In this document: piece by piece, positions 9,338-18,507 of the stretch
Layout: every line of letters begins with the position of its first letter
Numbering within the stretch: the stretch's first letter is position 1
Source of the DNA: Thermoanaerobaculia bacterium
Lineage (GTDB): Bacteria > Acidobacteriota > Thermoanaerobaculia > Multivoradales > Multivoraceae
Assembly: GCA_022826745.1 (NCBI GenBank)
Contig: JAJDUI010000008.1
Span: 124,001 to 188,000 of the forward strand
Direction: 5' to 3'
Length of the DNA stretch: 64,000 nt
The notes under the pieces: model-generated
The model's database searches: none
Told to the model about the DNA's origin: nothing
Seen by the model: only the letters and a program-made list of their open reading frames with translations
Made by a program: the position numbers and the translations under genes

Positions 9338-10740
9338 GCGTCCGTCCGCAGCGTGGAGTGAACGAGTGCAGTAGGGAAGTTCACAGTCTGCACTGCTCCA
9401 TCTCCGGGTGCGCGGGTCATCTGACCCGCATTCGCAGCGGCGTCGCCATTGCAGTCCTGGTTCTCGTTCCCGCCGTCACCCAAGCCGCCGAGCTCCCGAC
9501 CCCCGATCTCACCGCCGTCGAACCCCGGGTCCGAGCCGCCATCGAGAAGGAACTCGCCACCGCAGCCCGCGAGCCCGACTCGCCGGCCGCCTGGGGCCGC
9601 CTCGCCATGACGCTCCACGCCCACCAGTTCGACGAGGAGGCCGCGTCCGCGTATGCCGAAGCCTCGAGGCTGGCGCCCGGCGACTTCCGCTGGATCTACC
9701 TGCGGGCGAACGTGGAAGAGGCGCGCGATCCGGCCGCGGCGGCGACGCTCTACCGCCAGGCCGTCGAACTCGACCCCAACTACGCGCCGGCCCGCATCCG
9801 GATCGCTTCGTCTCTCGAGAAGGTCGGCCTCGCCGCCGACGCGGACGAGCACTACCGGGAAGCGGCGCGCCTCGAACCCGACAACGCCGTCGCGCACCTC
9901 GGCCTCGGCCGGCTTGCCCTCGCGCGCGGCGATGTCGATCAGGCCATCCGCGATCTCGAACGCGCCTACGAGCTGAGTCCCGATACCCAGGCCGTCGTCG
10001 CCATGCTGTCGCGCGCCCGGCACCGGGCAGGCGACCGCGACGGGGCGAGGCGTCTTGCCCAGGAGGCGCGGGACCTGCCGCCGCTGCTTCACCAGCGGGA
10101 CCCGCGCCGCGCCCAGGTCGACCTGCTGGCCGTGGACTCGGAGAGCTTTCTGCGCCGGAGCAAGACCTACCGGGAGACAGGGCAGTTGCAGGCTTCCCTC
10201 GGGGAGCTCCGGCGGCTGATCGAACTGGAGCCCGGCAACGCCCAGGCCCACTTCGCGGCCGCTGGCGTCCACGACCGGATGAACCGGCCCCGGGAGGCGG
10301 CAGCATCCGCGCGACGGGCCCTGGAACTCGACCCCGATCTGGCGGGCGGCCGTGCGGTGCTGGCGGGCGCCCTGTTCAAGCTCGGACAGTTCGGGGAGGC
10401 GGCCGCCGAGGCAGAGCGGGTCCTTGCCGAAGATCCGGCCGACGTCCACATGCTGCTCGTCACGACCATGCTGGCGATGCGGGAGAACGACGTGGCCCGG
10501 GCTCTCGAGCGGCTGGACCGCGCGGCCGCGGCCGGCGTCTCGGACAACCGGATGCGGGACCTGATGGTTCAGCTCCAGCTCGAGCTGGCCGACGCTCTGG
10601 GAGGTGCGGGCTTCTACGACGACGCGGCGCGCCGGATCGAGCAGGTGATCGAAGCGCTGGAGCAGGGCGGGGCCAGCGAAAGCGAACTGCGGCTTCACCA
10701 GCGCCGGCTTGCGCAGTACCGGGAAAGGGCGCGCGGATGA
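9334..10740 (+). CDS. Exported TPR-repeat protein
   Basis: 468 residues. A hydrophobic export signal (GVAIAVLVLVPAVTQAAEL, cleavage likely after TQA) lies unusually deep, at about residues 37-55, because the start overlaps the preceding stop (ATGA at 9334) and a repeat fragment is translated ahead of it. The mature part has roughly eight TPR units (such as AATLYRQAVELDPNYAPARI and AVAHLGLGRLALARGD) and a central loop with a PPLLHQRDPRRAQVD segment. Probably a periplasmic scaffold for the FG-GAP/ASPIC protein encoded just before it. An internal GTG at 9358 is an alternative start. Confidence 0.78.
   Translation: MSVRPQRGVNECSREVHSLHCSISGCAGHLTRIRSGVAIAVLVLVPAVTQAAELPTPDLTAVEPRVRAAIEKELATAAREPDSPAAWGRLAMTLHAHQFDEEAASAYAEASRLAPGDFRWIYLRANVEEARDPAAAATLYRQAVELDPNYAPARIRIASSLEKVGLAADADEHYREAARLEPDNAVAHLGLGRLALARGDVDQAIRDLERAYELSPDTQAVVAMLSRARHRAGDRDGARRLAQEARDLPPLLHQRDPRRAQVDLLAVDSESFLRRSKTYRETGQLQASLGELRRLIELEPGNAQAHFAAAGVHDRMNRPREAAASARRALELDPDLAGGRAVLAGALFKLGQFGEAAAEAERVLAEDPADVHMLLVTTMLAMRENDVARALERLDRAAAAGVSDNRMRDLMVQLQLELADALGGAGFYDDAARRIEQVIEALEQGGASESELRLHQRRLAQYRERARG
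9406..9429 (+). repeat. Fragment of dispersed hairpin repeat inside coding sequence
   Basis: A 24-base copy of hairpin 1 of the repeat at 12266 (one mismatch). Arms GCGGGTCA/TGACCCGC pair perfectly around a two-base loop. It is translated as GCAGHLTR in the N-terminal leader of the TPR protein. Confidence 0.75.
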
Positions 10741-12227
10741 GCGACTCGGGACACGGGACCGACGCGCCGGTACGGGTACGGGTGGCGCCGTCGCCGACCG
10801 GCGACCCCCACGTCGGCACCGCCTACCAGGCGCTGGTCAACCTCGCCTTCGCGCGCAGCCGCGGCGGTGTCTTCGTGCTGCGGATCGAGGACACGGACCG
10901 CGCCCGTTCGAGCCGCGCGTCCGAGGAGGCGATTCTCGACGCCCTGCGCTGGCTGGGTCTGGACTGGGACGAGGGACCGTACCGCCAGAGCGAGCGGCTG
11001 GACCTCTACCGCTCGGAGGTCGACCGTCTGCTCGCCGCCGGCAGCGCCTACCGCTGCTTCTGCACGCGGGAGCGGCTCGACGAGATGCGTCGGGAGAACC
11101 GCGCCGAGCAGCGCTTCCCGGGCTATGACCGCCGCTGTCGGAGCCTGTCGTCTGCCGAGTCCGAGCGCCGGGCGGCGGCCGGGGAACCACACACGGTCCG
11201 TCTGGCGATGCCCACCGAGGGCGAATGCGTCATGCAGGACCTCCTGCGCGGCGAGATCCGGCGCGAGTGGGAGCTGATCGACGACCAGGTGATCCTCAAG
11301 GCCGACGGCTATCCCACCTACCACCTGGCCTGCGCCGTCGACGACCACGAGATGGGAATCAGCCACGTGATCCGCGGCGAGGAGTGGATCAACTCCCTGC
11401 CGAAGCACCTGCGGCTCTACGAGGCGCTGGGCTGGGAGCCGCCCGTGTTCTGCCACCTGCCGCTGCTGCGCAACAACGACGCGAACCGCTCCAAGCTCTC
11501 GAAGCGCCGCAATCCGACCTCGATCACCTGGTTCCGGGATGCCGGCTTCCTGCCCGAGGCGCTGCTGAACTTCCTGGGGCTGATGGTGTCCAGCCGGTCG
11601 GAGGGCGAAGAGAAGTTCAGCTTCGAGGAACTCGCCAACGGCTTTCGATTCGAGGACATCTCGCTCGGAGGTCCCGTCTTCGACCTCGGCAAGCTGCGCT
11701 GGCTCAACGCCCGCTACCTGCGAGAGGACTACGACGCGGCCGGGCTTGCCGGTCTCGTCCGCGACTGGTCGATGGGGTCGGAGCGGCTCGCCGCGATCGC
11801 GGCCCTGGCCCAACCGCGCCTGGAGACGCTCGGCGATTGGGGCCGGCTGACGAACTTCCTGTTCGTCGATGCGCCCGCCGTCGAGCGTGAGAAGCTGGCC
11901 GTCAAGGGGCTCGAAGAGGCGCAGGTGGCGGAAGCGCTCCAGTTCATGCTGTGGACGCTCGAACGCGAGCAGACCTTCACCGCCGAGGTCGTCCAGGGTC
12001 ACTTCCGGCGCCTGTCCGAAGCGCTCAGCATAGGCCTGCGCAACCTGACCCGGCCGTTCTACGTCGCCATGTCCGGCGAGACCGCTTCGCTGCCGCTCTT
12101 CCAGTCGATGGAGATCCTCGGCCCCGACTTGGTGCGCGCCCGCATTCGCCGCGCCATCGAAGCGCTGGGCGGCATCTCGGGCAAGCGGATGAAGAAGCTG
12201 CAGAAGCGCTTCGAAGAGTTGGCCTGA
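10737..12227 (+). CDS. gltX: Glutamyl-tRNA synthetase
   Basis: 496 residues. Charges tRNA-Glu with glutamate in the cytoplasm. Class I signatures: the HIGH-type motif as HVGT at residues 25-28 within RVAPSPTGDPHVGTAY, IEDTDR, and the KMSKS-type loop as SKLSKRR. HLACAVDDHEMGISHVIRGEEW and FCHLPLL are family hallmarks. The C-terminal anticodon-binding helices are present (KRMKKLQKRFEELA end). It is the last gene of the galE chain (ATGA overlap with the TPR gene) and is followed by a hairpin repeat that could end transcription. A separate glnS on the other strand makes a strictly Glu-specific role likely. Confidence 0.95.
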   Translation: MSDSGHGTDAPVRVRVAPSPTGDPHVGTAYQALVNLAFARSRGGVFVLRIEDTDRARSSRASEEAILDALRWLGLDWDEGPYRQSERLDLYRSEVDRLLAAGSAYRCFCTRERLDEMRRENRAEQRFPGYDRRCRSLSSAESERRAAAGEPHTVRLAMPTEGECVMQDLLRGEIRREWELIDDQVILKADGYPTYHLACAVDDHEMGISHVIRGEEWINSLPKHLRLYEALGWEPPVFCHLPLLRNNDANRSKLSKRRNPTSITWFRDAGFLPEALLNFLGLMVSSRSEGEEKFSFEELANGFRFEDISLGGPVFDLGKLRWLNARYLREDYDAAGLAGLVRDWSMGSERLAAIAALAQPRLETLGDWGRLTNFLFVDAPAVEREKLAVKGLEEAQVAEALQFMLWTLEREQTFTAEVVQGHFRRLSEALSIGLRNLTRPFYVAMSGETASLPLFQSMEILGPDLVRARIRRAIEALGGISGKRMKKLQKRFEELA

Positions 12228-12265
12228 CGCAGCCCCAGTGTCAGTGCGCAGCCTTCTGGCCGGCT

Positions 12266-12330
12266 GGGTGCGCGGGTCTTCTGACCCGCTGCCGCCGAAG
12301 GCGGCCAGGAGCACGCGCCGCGAAGCGGCG
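12266..12330 (+). repeat. Three-hairpin intergenic repeat (REP-like), copy 1
   Basis: Three perfect hairpins in a row: GCGGGTC/GACCCGC around TTCT (12272-12289); GCCGCC/GGCGGC around GAA (12291-12305); CGCCGC/GCGGCG around GAA (12316-12330). It lies between the convergent gltX and RES toxin genes and may act as a bidirectional terminator. The same architecture recurs at 33592-33669 in opposite orientation. Confidence 0.82.
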
Positions 12331-12377
12331 ACCCTATTGCGACGCCAAGCGTACGCGTCGGGAAAGACCTGCTTCTC

Positions 12378-12875
12378 TCAGGAGAGCCGCCCTTCGTCGT
12401 CGATCAGGACGACCCTGCCGGGCGGCTCGGAACCCCACCTCCAAAGCACGAGATTGAAGTCGTCCGGCCCTGCTCCGCGCGCGAAACTCCGTACCAGCAT
12501 TCCGACTTGTCCCGCGGCAATGAGCCGATCCGCCAAAGCCTGCGACGAAGCGACTGCTCCTTCGAGCATCTCCGACTCCCAGGCCTCGCACAGCAACTCG
12601 GAATCGGTCACGCCGAAAGCAGTTCGCTCGGCTTCGTCCCGCGAGTCGAACACCGGTTCCGCGTCGACCTCGTAGGCGCAGAGAGTCAGAGGTTGCATTG
12701 GTCGACCAAGCGGCTGCGCCTCGCGGATTGCGGTCAGTGGCGTGAGGGACGTGTAGAGCGCCGACACGCCGCGACGATTGAAGCGGCCGCCATGGCGCCG
12801 CGCGCCCTCACCTGATAGCGGCACCCATGACCATTGAGGATTGTGGGCCCGATAGACGACCCCTCGGAACCGCAT
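12378..12875 (-). CDS. RES-domain toxin (NAD-degrading family)
   Basis: 165 residues. The RES fold is recognisable by VYRAHNPQWSW at the N-terminus, GGRFNRRGVSALYTSLTPLTAIREA (conserved Arg, Tyr and Glu; shown here as the 31-55 region), SELLCEAW, and a C-terminal LVLWRWGSEPPGRVVLIDDEGR. Characterised RES toxins such as MbcT and ParT attack NAD or modify enzymes. The gene starts 14 bases after the antitoxin stop, in the usual antitoxin-first order. It would be held inactive by the upstream Xre-type protein. Its 3' end faces a hairpin repeat. Confidence 0.85.
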   Translation of the reverse strand: MRFRGVVYRAHNPQWSWVPLSGEGARRHGGRFNRRGVSALYTSLTPLTAIREAQPLGRPMQPLTLCAYEVDAEPVFDSRDEAERTAFGVTDSELLCEAWESEMLEGAVASSQALADRLIAAGQVGMLVRSFARGAGPDDFNLVLWRWGSEPPGRVVLIDDEGRLS

Positions 12876-12889
12876 CGGCAGTTGGGTCC

Positions 12890-13240
12890 CTACGCGTAGC
12901 CGCCCGCCGCGACCCGGTCGAGATAGGCATGGACGTGCTCGGCCCTACCTTCCCGCAGCAGCAGATCCGCAGTGGCTCCACCGAAACCCGGCAGCGGCTC
13001 CGCGCGAAACCAGGCGTAGGCCGCAAGCGGCGATCCAGTCTCGGCTTCGACGCGGTTCAGAATCTCCAGCATCTGGCGGAGACGGACCTGGGTCTTTCGG
13101 GCCCTGATCCGCGAGGTGCGCGAGAGGGCGTCACGCCCCAAACCAAGTGTGCCGGCGATCTCCGCCTTCGTAGTGCGCAACTCAGCTGCGATGAGTACCG
13201 GGGAAAAGACCTGATTCTCGACGAGTTCCTGGAAACGCAT
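12890..13240 (-). CDS. Xre/MbcA/ParS-type antitoxin
   Basis: 116 residues: an N-terminal helix-turn-helix region (ELRTTKAEIAGTLGLGRDAL) and the C-terminal DUF2384-like toxin-binding segment (LAAYAWFRAEPLPGFGG and TADLLLREGRAEHVHAYLDRV). This domain pair is the standard partner of RES toxins. It should bind its own promoter and block the toxin. Start supported by GAGG about ten bases upstream. A TATAGT box flanked by a short inverted repeat lies 25 bases before the ATG. Confidence 0.85.
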   Translation of the reverse strand: MRFQELVENQVFSPVLIAAELRTTKAEIAGTLGLGRDALSRTSRIRARKTQVRLRQMLEILNRVEAETGSPLAAYAWFRAEPLPGFGGATADLLLREGRAEHVHAYLDRVAAGGYA

Positions 13241-13261
13241 GGCTCTGCCTCACGGTTCATG

Positions 13262-13275
13262 ACGCACTATAGCGT
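13262..13275 (-). promoter_or_regulatory. Putative promoter/operator of the RES-Xre operon
   Basis: The minus strand reads TATAGT (13266-13271), a good -10 box, flanked by ACGC and GCGT, which form a four-base inverted repeat over the box. An antitoxin bound here would block RNA polymerase, fitting autoregulation. No clear -35 box. Confidence 0.4.
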
Positions 13276-13302
13276 GATTCTACGTGTCCGTGGGGTCGGG
13301 GC

Positions 13303-15006
<1,704 letters not shown>

Positions 15007-15027
15007 GGCGGGCGGCCGGGGCGCTTT

Positions 15028-15040
15028 GCTGCGAAGCAGC
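15028..15040. repeat. Small GAA-loop hairpin upstream of glnS
   Basis: GCTGC/GCAGC pair around a GAA loop (plus strand). It lies between glnS and the response-regulator stop. The C-GAA-G loop is the same type as in the large repeats at 12266 and 33592; it may be a lone remnant or end the upstream operon. Confidence 0.45.
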
Positions 15041-15068
15041 GAAGGTTATCGCGGCCGGCGATCCGTCG

Positions 15069-15791
15069 TCAGCCGTCGAAGCGGTATCCCAGCCCGTGTA
15101 CCGTGACGATGAACGCCGGCCGGCCCGGATTCGGCTCCACCTTCTGCCGCAGCGACGACACGTGCACGTCAACGGTGCGGGTCGTCGGCGTCGCGTCGTA
15201 ACCCCAGACCTCGTCGAGCAGGCGGTCGCGGTCGTGGACCTGGCCGCGGTGCTCGATCAAGAACCTGAGCAGGCGGTACTCGAGTGCCGAGCAGGCGAGC
15301 TCGGACTCGCTGCCGCCGTCGTCGATGCGCCACACCTGGGCGCTGTCGAAGTCGACCCGGATGTTGCCGAATCGGTAGCTCTGGAGCGGTGCCGCCGCCG
15401 AGGCGGCCGCCGACGCCTCGGCGCGGCTTCGCCGCAAAAGCGCCTCGACCCGCGCCAGCAACTCCAGCGTCTCGAAGGGCTTGGCCAGATAGTCGTCGGC
15501 GCCCAGCTTGAGACCGAGAACGCGGTCGACGAGTTCGTTACGGGCGGTCAGCATGAGAATCGGCGTCGACGTGCCGCCCTGGCGCAGATCGCGACAGACG
15601 TCGAAACCGTTCTTGCCCGGCAGGTTGACGTCGAGCAGGACAAGATCGAAGCTGCCGTCCGCGGCCAGCCGCTGCCCCGAGGGGCCGTCACCTGCGACCT
15701 CGACTTCGTAGCCCTCGGCGGCCAGCCGGTCGCCCAGGGTGCGGGCAAGGCTCGGCTCGTCCTCGACCAGGAGCAGGCGGCGGGACGTCAT
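15069..15791 (-). CDS. OmpR-family response regulator
   Basis: 240 residues. Receiver domain: acidic pair Glu10/Asp11, phospho-acceptor Asp54 in LVLLDVNLPG, conserved Thr82 and Lys104 (DDYLAKPFE). The C-terminal winged helix (RLLRFLIEHRGQVHDRDRLL, TRTVDVHVSSLRQK) binds DNA. It overlaps the kinase gene by ATGA and is translated after it, so the pair is stoichiometrically coupled. Likely targets are the duplicated 41-base boxes at 17650 and 18403, by analogy with CpxR regulating cpxP across a divergent intergenic region (inference). Confidence 0.92.
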   Translation of the reverse strand: MTSRRLLLVEDEPSLARTLGDRLAAEGYEVEVAGDGPSGQRLAADGSFDLVLLDVNLPGKNGFDVCRDLRQGGTSTPILMLTARNELVDRVLGLKLGADDYLAKPFETLELLARVEALLRRSRAEASAAASAAAPLQSYRFGNIRVDFDSAQVWRIDDGGSESELACSALEYRLLRFLIEHRGQVHDRDRLLDEVWGYDATPTTRTVDVHVSSLRQKVEPNPGRPAFIVTVHGLGYRFDG

Positions 15792-17596
15792 GCGGCGTTC
15801 GCCGGCAGCGAGACGTGGAACGTGGTGCGTCCGGGCTCGCTGTCCAGGGTGATTGAGCCGCCGTGCTCCTCGATCGTGTTGCGCGCGAGGCTCAGACCGA
15901 GTCCGGAGCCGGGCTGAGTGCCCTCGGTTGCGGCCCTGCCGCGGACGAAGGGATCGAAGATCCGGCTTTGCTCGGCCTTCGGGATCCCGGGGCCGCGGTC
16001 GGTGAGGGCGACGATGACCCGCCGCCGGACGGCGTCGCAGCTCGCGTCGACGCGCACCCGCACGGCGCCGTGCGCGTCCCGGCCGTACTTCGCCGCGTTG
16101 TGCAGGAGATTCATGAAGGCCGTGATCAGGGCGTCGCGGTCGCCTGGGATCGAGGGAAGATCGTCCAGCCCTCCGAGCTCCAGTTCGACACCGTGCTCCT
16201 CCAGGAACCAGTTTGATTCGGCAACCACGGAGTGCAGTAGTTCACCGAGGTCGATGTCGGCCACCTTGTTCCGAGCCGGACTCCGCCCGATGCCGGCCCA
16301 TTGGAGTACCTGCTCGACCAGCCGCGCCAGCCGGCGGCTTTCCCGTTCGATCAGTTCGCCGTAGCCGCGGACGTCGGTGGATTCCCGGACGACCCCGGTG
16401 CGCAGGTTCTCGCCTGCTGAACGGATCGCCTGAAGGGGCGTGTTCAGTTCATGCGACACGCCGGCCACGAAGTCGACCTGCTGAGCGGCCAGAGCCCGGG
16501 CGCGGCGGGCGGACACCAGGACCAGAGCGAAGGCGACCCCGATCAGGAACAGGGCGCCGGAGCTGTGGTAGAGGTTGCGCCGGCGGGCCGTCTCCGTGGC
16601 TGCCTCGAGCGATCCACGGCGGTGGGTGATCCGCACCAGCCAGGCGCCGCCGTCCCGGTCGGGTTCGGTGGAGCGGCCGCGACGTGCTCGTTCGCCGGGT
16701 GGGAAGCGACGCCGGTCGTCACGGTCGATCGGTCGGAAACCCGGCCTGTCGCGGTCGCCCGGGCGTTCGGAGAACGGCCGCGTCCGCAGGGTCCGGAACT
16801 CGATGTCCGCTGCCTCGGATTGGGTGGTGGACGCGCGTCCTGGAGCGCCTGCCGGATCGGGAAAGACCTGGCGCGACGCGGGGCCGGACACGTCAGTCAC
16901 CGAAACCCGATAAGGCGGCTCCCCGCCTCGAGACGCCGCGCCGAAGTGGCGTTCGATCAGCGCGGGCAGCATCTCGTGTTCGAGGACCGAGACGTCCAGG
17001 CTGGCCACGATCAGGGTCGCCGATGGTGCGGGTCGGCCGCCTGGCATCCGGGTGGGGACCGGAATCACCAGTCGACCCGTCCGAGCCTCGGGTAGCCGGC
17101 GGCGTTGCGGCGGCCAGGGGCGAATCAGCTCTTCCAGGTCGTCGGGTCCCGGGTCGGGCTGGAACCGGCCGCCGTCCTCGTCGAGCCGGAAGACAGAGCT
17201 CGTTCCTTCGCGACGATCGGTGGCCACGATCCAGGTCTGGTCCAGGAGGTCCGGGAAGGCGGCGCTCCCGCGCCAGTCCCGGACGGCACGCACAAGCAGC
17301 CCCTCGAACGGCTCGGCTGCGCCGTCCCGGATCCTGCGGGGATCGGCCCGAGCCGCAGTGCGCAGGAACGAGGCATGGAGTTGAGCCAGAGGCGCGTCGA
17401 TGTCGTTGGCAAGCAGGCGGCTCGATTCCTCCAGGTTCGCGCGCATCCGCTCGTTGGCGGCGGCGCTGAGTTCGCCGGTCCAGCGGTACTGGAGGACGGC
17501 GAGGGTCACGAGCAGGACGGAAGCGACCGCGGCGATGATGAGCGTCCAGCGGTTGCTCGAACCGGTCTTCCGTCCGGGAATGCGCCGGACAGCCAT
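15788..17596 (-). CDS. Membrane sensor histidine kinase
   Basis: 602 residues. Two membrane segments (about 18-38 and 347-363) enclose a roughly 300-residue periplasmic sensor domain with a low-complexity Arg/Asp/Pro stretch (about 275-315). HisKA has the phospho-accepting His382 (VAGVSHELNTPLQAI). ATPase motifs: N box NLLHNAAKYG, G1 DRGPGIP, G2 GSGLGLSLA. The ATG at 17596 is chosen because the sequence upstream to 17668 is the promoter region; a TACACT box sits 7 bases before it. Divergent from the CXXCH haem protein gene. The architecture resembles envelope-stress kinases such as CpxA. Confidence 0.9.
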   Translation of the reverse strand: MAVRRIPGRKTGSSNRWTLIIAAVASVLLVTLAVLQYRWTGELSAAANERMRANLEESSRLLANDIDAPLAQLHASFLRTAARADPRRIRDGAAEPFEGLLVRAVRDWRGSAAFPDLLDQTWIVATDRREGTSSVFRLDEDGGRFQPDPGPDDLEELIRPWPPQRRRLPEARTGRLVIPVPTRMPGGRPAPSATLIVASLDVSVLEHEMLPALIERHFGAASRGGEPPYRVSVTDVSGPASRQVFPDPAGAPGRASTTQSEAADIEFRTLRTRPFSERPGDRDRPGFRPIDRDDRRRFPPGERARRGRSTEPDRDGGAWLVRITHRRGSLEAATETARRRNLYHSSGALFLIGVAFALVLVSARRARALAAQQVDFVAGVSHELNTPLQAIRSAGENLRTGVVRESTDVRGYGELIERESRRLARLVEQVLQWAGIGRSPARNKVADIDLGELLHSVVAESNWFLEEHGVELELGGLDDLPSIPGDRDALITAFMNLLHNAAKYGRDAHGAVRVRVDASCDAVRRRVIVALTDRGPGIPKAEQSRIFDPFVRGRAATEGTQPGSGLGLSLARNTIEEHGGSITLDSEPGRTTFHVSLPANAA

Positions 17597-17603
17597 GGGC
17601 GGC

Positions 17604-17609
17604 AGTGTA
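17604..17609 (-). promoter_or_regulatory. Start-proximal -10 box of the kinase operon
   Basis: The minus strand reads CGGCTACACTGCCGC just before the ATG, with TACACT 7 bases upstream. The same 15-mer precedes the M14 peptidase start at 63700, supporting a real element and a leaderless transcript. Confidence 0.55.
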
Positions 17610-17649
17610 GCCGCAGGCAGCGCTAGGGAAACCTTGTTGGCGCAGGGCT

Positions 17650-17690
17650 TTACAAGCGTTACAAACATCTTGCAGCGGCTTGATGACTGA
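17650..17690 (+). promoter_or_regulatory. Duplicated regulatory box, copy A
   Basis: A 41-base segment identical to 18403-18443. It opens with two TTACAA half-sites nine bases apart (TTACAAGCGTTACAA), a plausible tandem site for an OmpR-family regulator, and continues through TTGCAG and TTGATG, possible -35 elements. It lies between the divergent kinase and haem-protein genes. Confidence 0.7.
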
Positions 17691-17756
17691 TCTCCGCAGG
17701 GTCCGTACGGTTCCTCGCGTTCGATTCCCGTCCCACCTCAGGAGGAGCTGCCTGAA

Positions 17757-18371
17757 ATGAAGACACCCCGGAACCGCTCGATCGTGGTCACGCGTACCTT
17801 GCTGCCTGGCCTGCTGCTCGTGGCCGCCGCTTCGTCCGCGGCTGGCCAGGAGTGGGAGCGCCGCTCGAGCGAGCGCTGGACGCGCGGCGACGCGCGCGCA
17901 GCAATCAGCCCGGAAGCGCTGGCGGCGATGCGACCGGTGCTCGAGCTCCAGGGCGATCCGGAGCGGGGCGAGGCCCTGTTCGAAGACCTCTGCGCGCGCT
18001 GCCACCGTGCCGGTGACGTCGGCGGCGGACCGGGGCCCGATCTCTCCGGTGTCGGCGGCTGGAGCCCGGAGAGACTCCTGCACGACACCCTGGAGCCGAA
18101 CGCGGAGGTGGACGGCGACTACGCGAACTACCTAGTCGAGACGGTCGAGGGCGAGGTGTTCTCCGGACTCCTGGCCGAGAGTCCAGGCGGCGACGTCATC
18201 CTGCTTGCTGCCGGAGACACCAAGGTCAGACTCCCCGCCGGGCGGATTCGAGAAATGCGCAGGGACAGCCTGTCCATGATGCCCGAAGGGCTGCTGGCGG
18301 GTCTCGAACCCGCGAACATGGCCGATCTGCTCGCGTTCCTGCGGCCTCCCGGGCAGCGAAACCGCAGGTAG
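17757..18371 (+). CDS. Exported CXXCH haem protein
   Basis: 204 residues. Signal peptide at 1-30 (cleavage near SAAGQE). The mature part is a single c-type haem domain of the kind first described in Pirellula/Verrucomicrobium: CARCH at residues 79-83, GPDLSGVGGW, LLHDTLEPNAEV, a beta-hairpin section, and SMMPEGL (Met174/175, possible sixth haem ligand) before a C-terminal helix. In other bacteria this domain usually ends much larger proteins, so a stand-alone version is less common. Strong AGGAGG ribosome site. Its promoter and signal peptide are duplicated ahead of the next gene. Confidence 0.82.
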   Translation: MKTPRNRSIVVTRTLLPGLLLVAAASSAAGQEWERRSSERWTRGDARAAISPEALAAMRPVLELQGDPERGEALFEDLCARCHRAGDVGGGPGPDLSGVGGWSPERLLHDTLEPNAEVDGDYANYLVETVEGEVFSGLLAESPGGDVILLAAGDTKVRLPAGRIREMRRDSLSMMPEGLLAGLEPANMADLLAFLRPPGQRNRR

Positions 18372-18402
18372 CGCGCTGGGGAACCCGGCTGGCGCAGGGC
18401 AC

Positions 18403-18443
18403 TTACAAGCGTTACAAACATCTTGCAGCGGCTTGATGACTGA
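18403..18443 (+). promoter_or_regulatory. Duplicated regulatory box, copy B
   Basis: Identical over 41 bases to 17650-17690, including the paired TTACAA half-sites. It lies 65 bases before the Spy-like gene, giving that gene its own promoter under the same control as the haem protein. Confidence 0.7.
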
Positions 18444-18507
18444 CCGGCGCGGCGACCCGTACTGTTTCTCCACGTTTGATTCCCAGCCCCCTTAGGAGGT
18501 GCTTGAC

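Noticed and set aside
12238..12675. A 145-codon plus-strand frame covering the hairpin repeat and toxin 3' end
   Set aside because: It is antisense to the RES gene and begins in the repeat; no family resemblance.
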